From Bacillota bacterium (GTDB taxonomy: Bacteria; Bacillota; Clostridia; Acetivibrionales; DSM-1351): a stretch of DNA of 64,000 bases. The stretch spans positions 1-64,000 of the forward strand of contig JAEZKZ010000039.1 in NCBI GenBank assembly GCA_023415305.1, read 5' to 3'. Below, in pieces: positions 26,274-34,905 of the stretch; positions within the stretch are counted from its first letter, which is position 1, and every line of letters starts with the position of its first letter. The position numbers were made by a program, and so were the translations under genes. Under the pieces are notes generated by a model that was not told where the DNA came from, did not search any database, and saw only the letters and a list, made by a program, of their open reading frames with translations.

Positions 26274-26903
26274 ATGTGGAAGTTTTTTAACAGAAAAAAA
26301 CCGGAACCTCAGTTGGATATGAAGGTCCTAATAAAAAATGACATTTCTCTGTTAACTTTGGACGAAAGGTGGAACGGTCTGTTTAAAAACATTGTTAAAA
26401 CCGAAGCCATAGTAGAGTGTGAGAATAATATCAAGGAACTGCTGAAGGAACAGTCAAGGATTATTTCCGAATCAAAAGAAATAGTCGTTAACAAAAAAGA
26501 ATATATGGACCAAATAATAAAGCTGACAACCGAGGTTTTTGATAATAACAATCAGGATGCACAGTCTGACATGCAGGAATGTGAAAAGCAGATTGTGAGT
26601 ATTAATAACAGGTTGACCGAGATAGAGGAAAGACTTGCTGCCATTCCTAAAGAAATTAGGCAGGCTAATCTGGAACTGCTCGAGCAGACTGTAAAACTTG
26701 TTTATTTCTCCATAAGAGAAAATCAGCAGAAGGTGGCCGAACTTGACAGGGAAATTGCCGAAACAAAGGAAAAGCTTATAAAGCTGGTTGATGAGAGGGA
26801 ACTCAGGGCTCAGGACGATACCGATACATACTCCTATTTCCATGATCTTCTTGGGGGAGACCAACTGCAGAAGCTGGATGAGGTTTACTTCGGCAACAAG
26901 TAG
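26274..26903 (+). CDS. Hypothetical coiled-coil protein
   Basis: 209 residues, almost entirely helical and charged, with heptad-like leucine and isoleucine spacing between about 50 and 185 (for example ECEKQIVSINNRLTEIEERL). No signal peptide or transmembrane helix, so cytoplasmic. No family recognised. ATG 26274 (MWKFFNRKK) follows GGAGG by 4 bases; the frame opens 9 codons earlier without a ribosome site. It may share a transcript with nnr, separated by the heptamer repeat. Confidence 0.7.
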   Translation: MWKFFNRKKPEPQLDMKVLIKNDISLLTLDERWNGLFKNIVKTEAIVECENNIKELLKEQSRIISESKEIVVNKKEYMDQIIKLTTEVFDNNNQDAQSDMQECEKQIVSINNRLTEIEERLAAIPKEIRQANLELLEQTVKLVYFSIRENQQKVAELDREIAETKEKLIKLVDERELRAQDDTDTYSYFHDLLGGDQLQKLDEVYFGNK

Positions 26904-26950
26904 CAAAAGCTGTTGGGCTGTTTTTGTTACTGATTCAGACTACTGGATAG

Positions 26951-27019
26951 TAGCTACTAACTACTAACTACTAACTACTAACTACTAACTATAACTACTA
27001 GCTACTAACTACTAACTAC
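26951..27019 (+). repeat. Heptamer tandem repeat upstream of nnr
   Basis: About ten copies of TAACTAC, some varied to TAGCTAC or TAACTAT and one short by a base, end 16 bases before the nnr start codon. Every unit carries in-frame or near-frame TAA/TAG, so it is non-coding. Copy-number change would alter distance between any upstream promoter and nnr but not its frame. Confidence 0.9.
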
Positions 27020-27035
27020 TGAAAGGTGATTTGAC

Positions 27036-28592
27036 ATGAAAGCCGTTACCGGTGCCCAGATGGGCGAAATAGATAAATATTCGATTGAGAAGATGGCCAT
27101 TCCTGGATTGCTGCTGATGGAAAACGCTGCACTGCAAATAGTCCGGCATGTTGAGCGGTATTTTGAACTGAATACTTCATTGCCCGAGAAGGTTATCCTT
27201 GTGGCAGGAAAGGGCAATAATGCCGGAGATGCCTTTGCAGTGGCCAGACATCTATTGATAAAAGGCTACAATATAATTGTATACTGCCTGTTTGATAAAG
27301 CTTTTCTTATGGGAGATGCCCGCTTGAATTTTGATATTATAGAAAGGCTCAAGGCAGATATCAGATATATTGGTGAAACCTTAAATATAGATGAATTCGG
27401 ACATGAAATGTCTAAAGCATCTCTTGTAATTGACGGTATATTCGGAACAGGCTTCAGAGGAGAAGCAAAAGGATATATTGCCGAAGTTATTAATTCTATA
27501 AATACAAATTCCATCTATACTCTTTCCATAGATATTGCCTCAGGTGTTGAATCTGCCACTGGTAAGGTATCCGGTGCCTGTATAAAAGCAGCTAAAACTG
27601 TAACCTTTGAATTACCTAAAATAGGACAGCTCATATACCCCGGAGCGGAATTCACCGGAGAACTGGCAGTAGAAGCCATAGGTATGCCAACTGAAGCACT
27701 TGATTCTGTAAATATTAATATATTTTTAACAGATTTTAAGACAGTAAAGATGATAATCCCAAAGAGAGGTTCGGAAGCCAACAAGGGCAGCTGCGGAAAA
27801 CTGGCAGTTATAACAGGCTCGCAGGGTATGGCGGGCTCCGGCTGCCTTGCATCAAAGGCAGCCCTAAGAACAGGTTCGGGCCTTGTGTACATTGGTGCTC
27901 CAAAAAGTATGATAAATATATACCAGAGCGTAGTGCCCGAGGCGGTAGGGATTGGACTAGTGGAGTATAATGGGGTACTGGGGCAGAACAGCATAGAAGG
28001 TATACTAAAACTATTAAATAAATGTGACACGGCAGTTATAGGGCCGGGCCTTTCTTCTAATGATTACATATTCTATATAATAAATTCAATTGCCGACAAA
28101 ATAGATATACCTGTTGTACTTGATGCCGATGCACTGAATGCCCTGTCAAAGGATACTGGGCTCTTCGACAGGTTTAAAAATGAAGTGGTTATTACTCCGC
28201 ATCCGGGAGAAATGGCAAGGTTGACAGGGCTTGACATACAGTATATTCAGGAGAACAGACTTGAGACAGCGCTGAAATATTCCCGATTGTGGGGAGTAAC
28301 AGTAGTGCTGAAGGGTGCAAAAACAATTGTGGCTCACAGCAGCGGGAAAGTTTATATCAACCCCACAGGCAATTCCGGGATGGCCACAGCAGGCAGCGGG
28401 GATTCATTGACCGGTATTATTGCATCGCTGATTGGACAGGGAGCTGGAGTGTTTGAGGCTGCTGTGGCCGGAGTGTATCTGCACGGTCTGGCCGGAGATA
28501 TGGCAGCAGAAGAAAAAGGGGAATACGGAGTGATTGCATCTGACATCGTGGAAAGTATTCCTACAGCAATTAAAAAAGTTATGAAGCAGTGA
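27036..28592 (+). CDS. nnr: Bifunctional NAD(P)H-hydrate epimerase / ADP-dependent dehydratase
   Basis: 518-residue repair enzyme for hydrated NADH and NADPH. The N-terminal YjeF_N domain (about 1-215) epimerises R and S forms and shows ENAA, GKGNNAGDAFAVARHL and DGIFGTGFRG. The C-terminal ribokinase-like domain (about 225-515) dehydrates the S form using ADP and shows GSQGMAGSGCLA, GPGLSSND, DADALNAL, TPHPGEMARL and ATAGSGDSLTG. AAGGTGA precedes the ATG. The nnr-alr-ndoAI-ndoA order is common in Firmicutes. Confidence 0.95.
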   Translation: MKAVTGAQMGEIDKYSIEKMAIPGLLLMENAALQIVRHVERYFELNTSLPEKVILVAGKGNNAGDAFAVARHLLIKGYNIIVYCLFDKAFLMGDARLNFDIIERLKADIRYIGETLNIDEFGHEMSKASLVIDGIFGTGFRGEAKGYIAEVINSINTNSIYTLSIDIASGVESATGKVSGACIKAAKTVTFELPKIGQLIYPGAEFTGELAVEAIGMPTEALDSVNINIFLTDFKTVKMIIPKRGSEANKGSCGKLAVITGSQGMAGSGCLASKAALRTGSGLVYIGAPKSMINIYQSVVPEAVGIGLVEYNGVLGQNSIEGILKLLNKCDTAVIGPGLSSNDYIFYIINSIADKIDIPVVLDADALNALSKDTGLFDRFKNEVVITPHPGEMARLTGLDIQYIQENRLETALKYSRLWGVTVVLKGAKTIVAHSSGKVYINPTGNSGMATAGSGDSLTGIIASLIGQGAGVFEAAVAGVYLHGLAGDMAAEEKGEYGVIASDIVESIPTAIKKVMKQ

Positions 28593-28621
28593 CAAACGTA
28601 TTAGTGGCATTAAATATAATA

Positions 28622-28665
28622 AAACATATTATTATAGTATAAGTGTTATTATAATAGATATGTTT
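28622..28665 (+). other. AT-rich hairpin after nnr
   Basis: AAACATAT-TATTATA (28622-28636) pairs with TATAATA and ATATGTTT (28650-28665) with one bulged G; 15 bp in all. There is no proper T-run, so it is only a possible terminator. It shares the 435-base gap before alr with the leader described next. Confidence 0.5.
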
Positions 28666-28896
28666 AATGTTTGAATAGTGTTAAAGAAAACAACTATTGA
28701 ACATATGTATTAGCTAGTATTTTTGTAAAAAATGTTTTTGGTAAACAGAATTTGGTTATACTAGAGAAAGATATTCTTAGTGAATGAAACTTTATTAATT
28801 TTAGGCAGATTAAAGCAGAGATCAAATTAGCAAGCTGTAAAGTAACAACAACTTTGAGCTGCACTGTCTGTTTCAGTAAACAAGGGTATATGGGGT

Positions 28897-28979
28897 ACAC
28901 GAAGGTTAGCGTGAAAAGTGAGAAACATGAGTTGGCGCTTACATCTATATTTCTCGCGCTACAAAAAGCCACTTCGTGT
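28897..28979 (+). ncRNA. Candidate structured leader upstream of alr
   Basis: Three nested helices are visible: ACACGAAG/CTTCGTGT (28897-28904 with 28972-28979), TAGCG/CGCTA (28907-28911 with 28957-28961) and TGAGAAA/TTTCTCG (28919-28925 with 28950-28956), capping a 24-base loop. The closing helix ends 48 bases before the alr ATG. I recognise no known riboswitch. Confidence 0.5.
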
Positions 28980-29027
28980 CATATTAAAACTTTTATGAGC
29001 ACGCAATGCACGTAGATGGGGGATAGA

Positions 29028-30197
29028 ATGGAATATAAACTGAACAGAGCATGGGCCGAGATAAATCTCGACAACATCGCTCATAATATTCGTGAAATTA
29101 GAAGAATTACCAACAAAAATGCCGAAATTATGGGGGTAGTCAAGGCTGATGGATACGGACACGGAGTAATGGAGGTGGCAAGGACACTCCTGGAGAATGG
29201 AGTAACAAGACTTGCGGTATCAATGCTGGATGAGGCAATTCAGTTGAGGAAGCATGGAATAAATGTACCAATATTTATTTTAGGTTATACCGATCCCGTA
29301 AGGGCAAATGAAATTATTCAAAATGATGTAACCCAATCGGTTTTTAGTCAGGAATTGGCAAAGGCACTTTCTGACGAGGCTGTTAGGCAGGGACGAAAGG
29401 TGAAAATTCATATCAAAATTGATACAGGTATGTCAAGGATAGGCTTTCTTCCAGGATATAATGCAGTAAAAAATGTAATAGAAATAAGCCGCCTGCCCAA
29501 CATAATTATTGAAGGCTTATTTACACACTTTGCAACAGCGGATGAGAAAAACAGAGAATTTACCTTAACACAGTTTGAACGTTTTATGAGTATATGCAAT
29601 GAGCTTCAGAGAATCGGAGTACATATCCCAGTTAAGCATTGTGCCAACAGTGGAGGAATTATCGAATATCCTGAGATGCATTTGGATATGGTTCGTCCGG
29701 GCATTATTCAATATGGTTTATACCCGTCTGAAGAAGTTGATAAGTCAAAAATTCTCTTAAAACCGGCAATGACCTTAAAGGCTAATATAATTATGGTAAA
29801 GGAAGTTGAAAAAGATACTTCAATAAGCTACGGAAGAATTTTTACAACTGCCAGAACATCACGTATTGCAACAATTCCTATAGGTTATGCAGACGGGTAT
29901 ACCCGGATGCTGAGCAACAAGGGGAAGGTGCTCATACATGGTCAGTTTGCTCCTATTGTAGGAAGAATCTGCATGGACCAGTGTATGGTAGATGTGACAG
30001 ATTTAACAGAAAATGTCGAAGTAGGCGATGAGGTTGTCCTCATAGGCCATCAAGGGGACAACACAATTTCAGTTGAGGATGTTGCAAGCTCAATAGGTAT
30101 GATAAATTATGAACTAATTTGCATTGTGGGGAAAAGAATACCAAGAGCGTTTGTAAAGGATGGAAAGATATCAAAAATTTTGAATTACTTAATATAA
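29028..30197 (+). CDS. alr: Alanine racemase
   Basis: PLP-dependent enzyme making D-alanine for peptidoglycan (and affecting spore germination in sporeformers). The 389-residue protein has the PLP lysine Lys39 in VVKADGYGHG, the IDTGMSRIGF motif, and the C-terminal catalytic Tyr in IGYADGYTR followed by VGRICMDQCMVD. Start at ATG 29028, 6 bases after the G-run; an in-frame ATG 12 bases earlier lacks a ribosome site. Confidence 0.96.
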   Translation: MEYKLNRAWAEINLDNIAHNIREIRRITNKNAEIMGVVKADGYGHGVMEVARTLLENGVTRLAVSMLDEAIQLRKHGINVPIFILGYTDPVRANEIIQNDVTQSVFSQELAKALSDEAVRQGRKVKIHIKIDTGMSRIGFLPGYNAVKNVIEISRLPNIIIEGLFTHFATADEKNREFTLTQFERFMSICNELQRIGVHIPVKHCANSGGIIEYPEMHLDMVRPGIIQYGLYPSEEVDKSKILLKPAMTLKANIIMVKEVEKDTSISYGRIFTTARTSRIATIPIGYADGYTRMLSNKGKVLIHGQFAPIVGRICMDQCMVDVTDLTENVEVGDEVVLIGHQGDNTISVEDVASSIGMINYELICIVGKRIPRAFVKDGKISKILNYLI

Positions 30198-30278
30198 CCA
30201 GACAGAAATTTGTTAGAAAAATCCTCTGAAAGATATGTTATAGGCGGTTTTCAAAGAATACAGTAATATAAACTTAAT

Positions 30279-30308
30279 TTGACCGTGTATCTAGTGGTGG
30301 ATTATAAT
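30279..30308 (+). promoter_or_regulatory. Promoter of the toxin-antitoxin operon
   Basis: TTGACC (30279-30284), 18-base spacer, TATAAT (30303-30308), giving the pair its own transcript in addition to any read-through from alr. Confidence 0.6.
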
Positions 30309-30412
30309 AATTCCATACGTGTGCAATTGTATTTTTCTTTGTCATACTGATAATTTATTTAGGAATATTATAATATATAAATAGAGAGAAAAGCTTATTA
30401 GGAGACGAGTAA

Positions 30413-30460
30413 ATGATGAAAAAGAGGTCGTTGTTTGTCGTTTCAATAGAGTGGGGGTAA
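30413..30460 (+). CDS. Candidate 15-residue leader peptide
   Basis: ATG at 30413 follows AGGAG by 7 bases and reads MMKKRSLFVVSIEWG before TAA at 30458-30460. The stop falls inside the spacing between the GGGGG ribosome site and the TTG start of the antitoxin gene, so translation of one could drive the other. It may also be chance; nothing similar is known to me. Confidence 0.4.
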   Translation: MMKKRSLFVVSIEWG

Positions 30461-30465
30461 ATAAG

Positions 30466-30750
30466 TTGGCTCAATATAAAAAGATATTAATTAGCGTCCC
30501 GGACAATTTACTTGAAGAATTGGATATTCTGGCTTCTAATCAAAAAACAAACAGAAGTCTGATTGTAAGGGAAGCAATGAGTCTTTATATAAGAGAAAAA
30601 CGTAAGGTTGAATTGAGGGAAAAAATGAGGAGAGGGTACGAAGAAATGGCTGAGATAAATTTAAGGCTTGCAGAGGGATGCCTCGGAGCTGATAATGATC
30701 AGCAAAGCATATATGAGGAACGGCTTGGGGAGATGGAGGAAACGTGGTAA
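30466..30750 (+). CDS. ndoAI: Antitoxin of the MazE/NdoAI type (ribbon-helix-helix)
   Basis: 94-residue CopG/RHH protein: the N-terminal strand KILISVPDNLLEELD and helices with NRSLIVREAMSLYI form the DNA-binding fold, and the acidic tail would wrap the toxin, as in Bacillus NdoAI/EndoAI. I take TTG 30466, 8 bases after GGGGG; the GTG at 30451 has no ribosome site. Its stop overlaps the toxin start. Confidence 0.85.
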   Translation: MAQYKKILISVPDNLLEELDILASNQKTNRSLIVREAMSLYIREKRKVELREKMRRGYEEMAEINLRLAEGCLGADNDQQSIYEERLGEMEETW

Positions 30751-31094
30751 TAAAAAGAGGAGACATATATTATGCAGATCTGAGTCCGGTCATCGGCTCA
30801 GAACAGGGCGGTGTCAGGCCTGTACTGATTGTTCAGAATGATATCGGAAATAAATATAGTCCTACTGTAATTGCAGCTGCAATTACTTCTCAGATAAATA
30901 AAGCAAAGCTACCCACTCATATTGAGATCGGAGCTTTGGAATATGGTCTTGCAAAGGATTCGGTTATTTTATTGGAACAAATAAGAACTATAGATAAAAA
31001 ACGCCTGAGAGAAAAAATCGGGCATCTTGACGAAGAACTTATGGATAGGGTAAATAATGCTCTGGAAGTCAGTTTTGGGCTTTCAGAATTATAA
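30744..31094 (+). CDS. ndoA: MazF/NdoA endoribonuclease toxin
   Basis: 116-residue PemK/MazF toxin that cuts mRNA at short sequence motifs (U^ACAU in Bacillus). Nearly full family consensus is visible: RGDIYYADLSPVIGSEQGG, RPVLIVQND, TVIAAAITSQ and LLEQIRTIDK. Start GTG 30744 overlaps the antitoxin stop by 7 bases and has GGAGG four bases ahead. In sporeformers it is usually chromosomally fixed rather than mobile. Confidence 0.95.
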   Translation: MVIKRGDIYYADLSPVIGSEQGGVRPVLIVQNDIGNKYSPTVIAAAITSQINKAKLPTHIEIGALEYGLAKDSVILLEQIRTIDKKRLREKIGHLDEELMDRVNNALEVSFGLSEL

Positions 31095-31173
31095 TAGATG
31101 TTTTGGATAAAAGTTACTAATTCTTGATACTTGAATAAGAAAAATAAAAGCACTGTAGCTGATGGAGGTTGAG

Positions 31174-31755
31174 ATGGGTAAACTAAAGAGTCTGATAAAA
31201 AAGAAATACGTTATTGTCTTAGCTGCATTAATATGCGGTTTTGCTTTACTTCAGCTTGCACCGGTTGTGAGAGCTGCAACAGGCAGCGGACAGGTTATTT
31301 ATGATTCTACATACATAGACAAGTTGGAGGCCAGCTTACGAAGTTTAATACAAACCACCAGCGACGATCTGAAAAAACAGATTTCAGCCTCAGGCTCACA
31401 AAGTGATCTTGAAAAAAAATTAATTGAAACTGAAGCAAAATTGAATGCGGCCGAAAAGGAACTCGCTTCGGTAAAAGACAGTATACAATTTAAAGTAGTT
31501 AAACTGAATTCAGGAAAAATAATGCTATGTGATAGCAGTACAGAGATAATAGTTAGAACCAAGGGTGGAGCGAAAGCATACATAGAAAAGACAGCAAGCG
31601 GGGGATTGTCCAACCTTATTTCAGGCAAAGACCATAAAAACGGAGAAGTAATTCCCGACAACCAGCTGTTACTTGTCCCCAACGGTGACGGAAGAGGAAT
31701 TAAAGCTTCCAAGGATTCATATATTATGGTTAAGGGTAAGTACACAATTAAATAA
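31174..31755 (+). CDS. Hypothetical envelope protein with coiled coil
   Basis: 193 residues: an N-terminal hydrophobic helix (about 12-30) ending near VRAA, so signal peptide or anchor, a coiled coil (about 65-100) and a compact C-terminal domain of about 90 residues with glycine-rich turns (DSIQFKVVKLNSGKIMLCD to the end). Function unknown. ATG 31174 is 5 bases after GGAGG. A terminator follows. Confidence 0.7.
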   Translation: MGKLKSLIKKKYVIVLAALICGFALLQLAPVVRAATGSGQVIYDSTYIDKLEASLRSLIQTTSDDLKKQISASGSQSDLEKKLIETEAKLNAAEKELASVKDSIQFKVVKLNSGKIMLCDSSTEIIVRTKGGAKAYIEKTASGGLSNLISGKDHKNGEVIPDNQLLLVPNGDGRGIKASKDSYIMVKGKYTIK

Positions 31756-31813
31756 TTAATTGTGTGAAAATCAAAAATAAATATTTCCAGAAATGAGCGA
31801 ATATTAATAAAAA

Positions 31814-31851
31814 GAAGTTTAATGACGATATAGTATTAGGCTTCTTTTTTT
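31814..31851 (+). terminator. Rho-independent terminator
   Basis: GAAGTTTAAT (31814-31823) pairs with ATTAGGCTTC (31835-31844) with two G-U pairs, followed by seven T. Confidence 0.75.
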
Positions 31852-31893
31852 GCATTTTAAAAGCTAGTAAACCAAAAAAGGAAAATGATATTA

Positions 31894-33765
31894 ATGAATA
31901 AACCAAATCAACTGAAAACCGTACAACAAAAAAGGATAGATATACTTATCAGACTTGCGTTGATTCTGATAGTAGTGACGATACTTTTTTTCTTTGTTGT
32001 CAAACCCATGTTGAAAAAAGATTACTATTATGACACCGGAGCGGATTACAATTTCAGTAACCTTGGTTCTATAGCCGACGAGGATAGCTTTGACGTAGCA
32101 GTAATAGGTGATGGCCTGGACGCAGTGACCGGTGCTCTGGGAGCGTCAAGAGTGGGAGCTAAAACGCTTTTCCTTTGTCCCTCCAGGGATTTGGGTGATA
32201 GCCTTAAAAAAACACAAAATATTGATTGGTCAGCAGATCTTACACCAAACGGAAACATTGTAAGTTCAGACCTGTTTAAGGGAATACGTTATAAAGCGGG
32301 AGATGGTTCAAATCTTGAAAATTATAAAAACGAAATATCTAAATTGCTGGAAAACAAAAACCTGACTGTAATTTATAATGCTCAGGTGACAAGTGTTAAT
32401 GCTGTAAATGGAAATATTCAAAGTATTGCCGTTAAGCTGCCTGATGAAAACCTGACAATACAGGCTAAAAGATATATTGACGGAAGCCTGTCAGGAGATT
32501 TGCTTCGAAAGTGTAATGCCGACTTTACTACAGGGTACGGTGATATAGGTCTGGATAATTTGTATCAGCCGGTAAAACTCAATTTTTCAGTTTCAGGAAT
32601 TGACAATGCCAAAGTTCAGGAAACACTGAAAAAGCAGGGTTTTTTAATAGATTATCTATTAAAAAGCTATAAAACAGGTAATCGAAACATATTTATATCA
32701 GGGTTGAATATTGCCGACCAGGGCAGTGGAAATGTAATTATTGAAGCTATAAATATGAATGGTATTGACCTGACCGATGACGATAAAATTAATAAGGCAT
32801 ACAATGCAGCAAAAAAAGAATGTGAAGAATTCTACAGCTATTTGAAAGCCAATCTTGAAGAATTCAAAAATGCAAACGGAATAGTTGTGGCAGAACGATT
32901 TATCATGTCTTCTCCGTACCACTTTAAGGGAGTCTATACAATGACACTCAGTGATGTACTCACTGGTAAAAGGTATATTGACAGAATAAGTACAGCCTCA
33001 AGACCTGTTACATTTACAATGGATGATGGAAACAGATATGTATTATGCAATCCTAAGACTTTTTACATACCCCTTGGCTCGCTGATACCCGAGAAGCTGA
33101 ATAACGTACTTATGACCGGTGATAAAATTTCAGCGTCCTCATTGGTTCAGACAGCTATCGGTTCAAATTCCAGTAGGGCAGGTACAGGCTATGCCGCCGG
33201 AATCATTGCTGCTTACAGTATATCCAAAGGTATGGACATTCCAATACTTGTTGCGGATCGTAATTTGGATACTCAGCAGGAAATTGAGAAGATTTTGCGT
33301 AAAATGGGTATATATATGTCTGATATAAAAGAGGAGGTTGCAAGTATTACTGGAAATTGGAGTTACCCGTATGCCGAAAAACTGATAAACCTGGGTTTGC
33401 TAAGCGGAGGTATTACCAATGACTATAAATATGACAAAGAAGCGAAGATAAAGGACCTTGCTTATATTATACTAAACGGAGTTCCCAGAGTATCAGAGGA
33501 AGCCTATAATTATAAATTTGATATTACAATAAGAAATTATCTGAAGGATGAGCCTTTGACGAAAGAGGAGTTTGGGAAGGTAGTCCTTGAGCTTTTCCAA
33601 AAAAATACTGTATCTGAAAACAATTTTTCTGAAGCATGTAAACTAGGGCTAATCGACAATACTCTTCAGAAAAAACTGAAAGATACAGGGGTATTGAAAT
33701 TGTCGGATGTTTATTACACATCTGTATATATAATTGAAAGACTGACGGGTAATTCACTGAAATAG
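31894..33765 (+). CDS. Membrane-anchored FAD-dependent oxidoreductase with SLH-like tail
   Basis: 623 residues. A transmembrane helix (about 18-37) anchors the protein. Then comes an FAD_oxidored-type Rossmann domain with VAVIGDGLDAVTGALGASR and VGAKTLFL, and late family motifs PLGSLIPEKLNNVLMTGDKISAS and AGTGYAAGIIAAYS. From about residue 480 a segment NWSYPYAEKLINLGLLSGG resembles an S-layer-homology repeat with a second degenerate unit. The dinucleotide loop is GDGLDA rather than GxGxxG. Substrate unknown. I prefer ATG 31894 because AGGA is only 2 bases from the ATG at 31885. Confidence 0.75.
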   Translation: MNKPNQLKTVQQKRIDILIRLALILIVVTILFFFVVKPMLKKDYYYDTGADYNFSNLGSIADEDSFDVAVIGDGLDAVTGALGASRVGAKTLFLCPSRDLGDSLKKTQNIDWSADLTPNGNIVSSDLFKGIRYKAGDGSNLENYKNEISKLLENKNLTVIYNAQVTSVNAVNGNIQSIAVKLPDENLTIQAKRYIDGSLSGDLLRKCNADFTTGYGDIGLDNLYQPVKLNFSVSGIDNAKVQETLKKQGFLIDYLLKSYKTGNRNIFISGLNIADQGSGNVIIEAINMNGIDLTDDDKINKAYNAAKKECEEFYSYLKANLEEFKNANGIVVAERFIMSSPYHFKGVYTMTLSDVLTGKRYIDRISTASRPVTFTMDDGNRYVLCNPKTFYIPLGSLIPEKLNNVLMTGDKISASSLVQTAIGSNSSRAGTGYAAGIIAAYSISKGMDIPILVADRNLDTQQEIEKILRKMGIYMSDIKEEVASITGNWSYPYAEKLINLGLLSGGITNDYKYDKEAKIKDLAYIILNGVPRVSEEAYNYKFDITIRNYLKDEPLTKEEFGKVVLELFQKNTVSENNFSEACKLGLIDNTLQKKLKDTGVLKLSDVYYTSVYIIERLTGNSLK

Positions 33766-33810
33766 ACCGAAATAAGCCGAAGTAAACCGAAGTAAACCGG
33801 AATAAATCGT
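33761..33810 (+). repeat. 10-bp tandem repeat at the gene end
   Basis: Five imperfect copies of a decamer (A-R-T-A-R-R-C-C-G-A type: aatagaccga, aataagccga, agtaaaccga, agtaaaccgg, aataaatcgt) start over the stop codon of the oxidoreductase gene. Confidence 0.75.
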
Positions 33811-33828
33811 CATGAACTACGGGGCTGT

Positions 33829-33852
33829 CAAGGTGTTCTGAAGAACACCTTG
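33829..33852. terminator. Hairpin between convergent genes
   Basis: CAAGGTGTTC-TGAA-GAACACCTTG is a perfect 10-bp stem with a tetraloop, between convergent genes. It lacks a T-run on either side, so termination is uncertain. Confidence 0.5.
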
Positions 33853-33863
33853 CACATTTGCTA

Positions 33864-34604
33864 TCACTTCTTTATAAGCCCAATTCTTATTCCCAGAACA
33901 TATAGTATGAACTTTGGCAGCCTTAGCATTCTTTTAAAGCGCCAAGGTTCCTTGTACAGCCGGTATAACCATTCAAGACCGTTATTTCTGAAAAAGTCTG
34001 GTGCCAGCTTGACATTTCCCGCCAGCACATCCAGTGTTCCGCCTACACCAAGAGAAGCTTTAACCTTTAATCGGCTCTTATTTTCTGTAATCCACAATTC
34101 CTGCTTAGGAGCACCCAGACAAACCAGTAGTACATCAGCACCGGAATTGTTTATTTCCTCAATTATTGAAGCCTCATCTTCCTTTGAGAAATAACCGTTT
34201 CTAGTTCCAACTACTTCAGCACCCGGATAGTCACAGATTATATTTGCATTTGCTTTTTCGGGTATTCCGGGTTTGCCTCCGAAAAGGTAGAATTTTATAG
34301 GCCTTTTAGAAGATTCGGCTAAGAGGTTCTTAACAAGATCAAAGCCGGAAACCTTTTCGGTAACGGCCTTGCCAAGTATCTTAGAAGCCAGTACAACACC
34401 TGCTCCGTCTGCTACAAGCATGTCGGCGCCATTTAATATTGCTTTCATGTCCTTATTTGTGATACCATCCATCATTATTTCGGCATTTGGTGTAAAAACA
34501 GAATGATTTTCATTTAATGCAATAAACTCGTATATTCTTTCAACGGCCTGTTCCATTGAAATATCATCTATGTTAATACCTGCAATTTCTTTAATTTTTC
34601 TCAT
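33864..34604 (-). CDS. WecG/TagA/CpsF family glycosyltransferase
   Basis: 246-residue GT26 enzyme that adds N-acetylmannosamine (or a related sugar) to a lipid-linked GlcNAc, an early step of teichoic acid or exopolysaccharide linkage-unit synthesis. Family motifs: FTPNAEIMMDG, LVADGAGVVLASKILG, the FYLFGGKPG loop, RNGYFSKEDE, LLVCLGAPKQELWI and GVGGTLDVLAGNVKLAPDFFRNNGLEWLYRL. ATG 34604 is preceded by GGGAGG; the frame is open to 34691 without another ribosome site. Confidence 0.93.
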   Translation of the reverse strand: MRKIKEIAGINIDDISMEQAVERIYEFIALNENHSVFTPNAEIMMDGITNKDMKAILNGADMLVADGAGVVLASKILGKAVTEKVSGFDLVKNLLAESSKRPIKFYLFGGKPGIPEKANANIICDYPGAEVVGTRNGYFSKEDEASIIEEINNSGADVLLVCLGAPKQELWITENKSRLKVKASLGVGGTLDVLAGNVKLAPDFFRNNGLEWLYRLYKEPWRFKRMLRLPKFILYVLGIRIGLIKK

Positions 34605-34837
34605 GTAACCTCCCAAATTAGTCCCCAAAAAGCCATAACAACTTCTGGTATCTTTTAGACTCAACACTGAAAAGAATGGAGTCTTGACCAATCACTTCTC
34701 CAGTTTAAAATATACCATTTTATTTGTCAACGATTGCGATTAAAAGATCAAATAACACTATTTAATGGTAGATAAGTATGCTGTTTTAACCGGGGCTATC
34801 TTGCAGAATTAAAATAATCATAATAATTCCTGAAATA

Positions 34838-34866
34838 TTGTTGAGGTGATTTTATATTGCTATAAT
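34838..34866 (+). promoter_or_regulatory. Promoter with extended -10
   Basis: TTGTTG (34838-34843), 17 bases, TGC-TATAAT (34861-34866), 40 bases before the next gene. Otherwise the 301-base divergent gap shows nothing clear. Confidence 0.55.
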
Positions 34867-34905
34867 GGAGATAGTACTATAGTTAATTTTTGGGAGGAGT
34901 GGCCT

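Noticed and set aside
26951..27019. Heptamer repeats considered as a CRISPR array
   Set aside because: Units are 7 bases without spacers; no cas genes are present anywhere in the window.
28694..28972. 92-codon minus-strand frame upstream of alr
   Set aside because: It overlaps the structured leader, lacks a ribosome site and its protein has no domain character.
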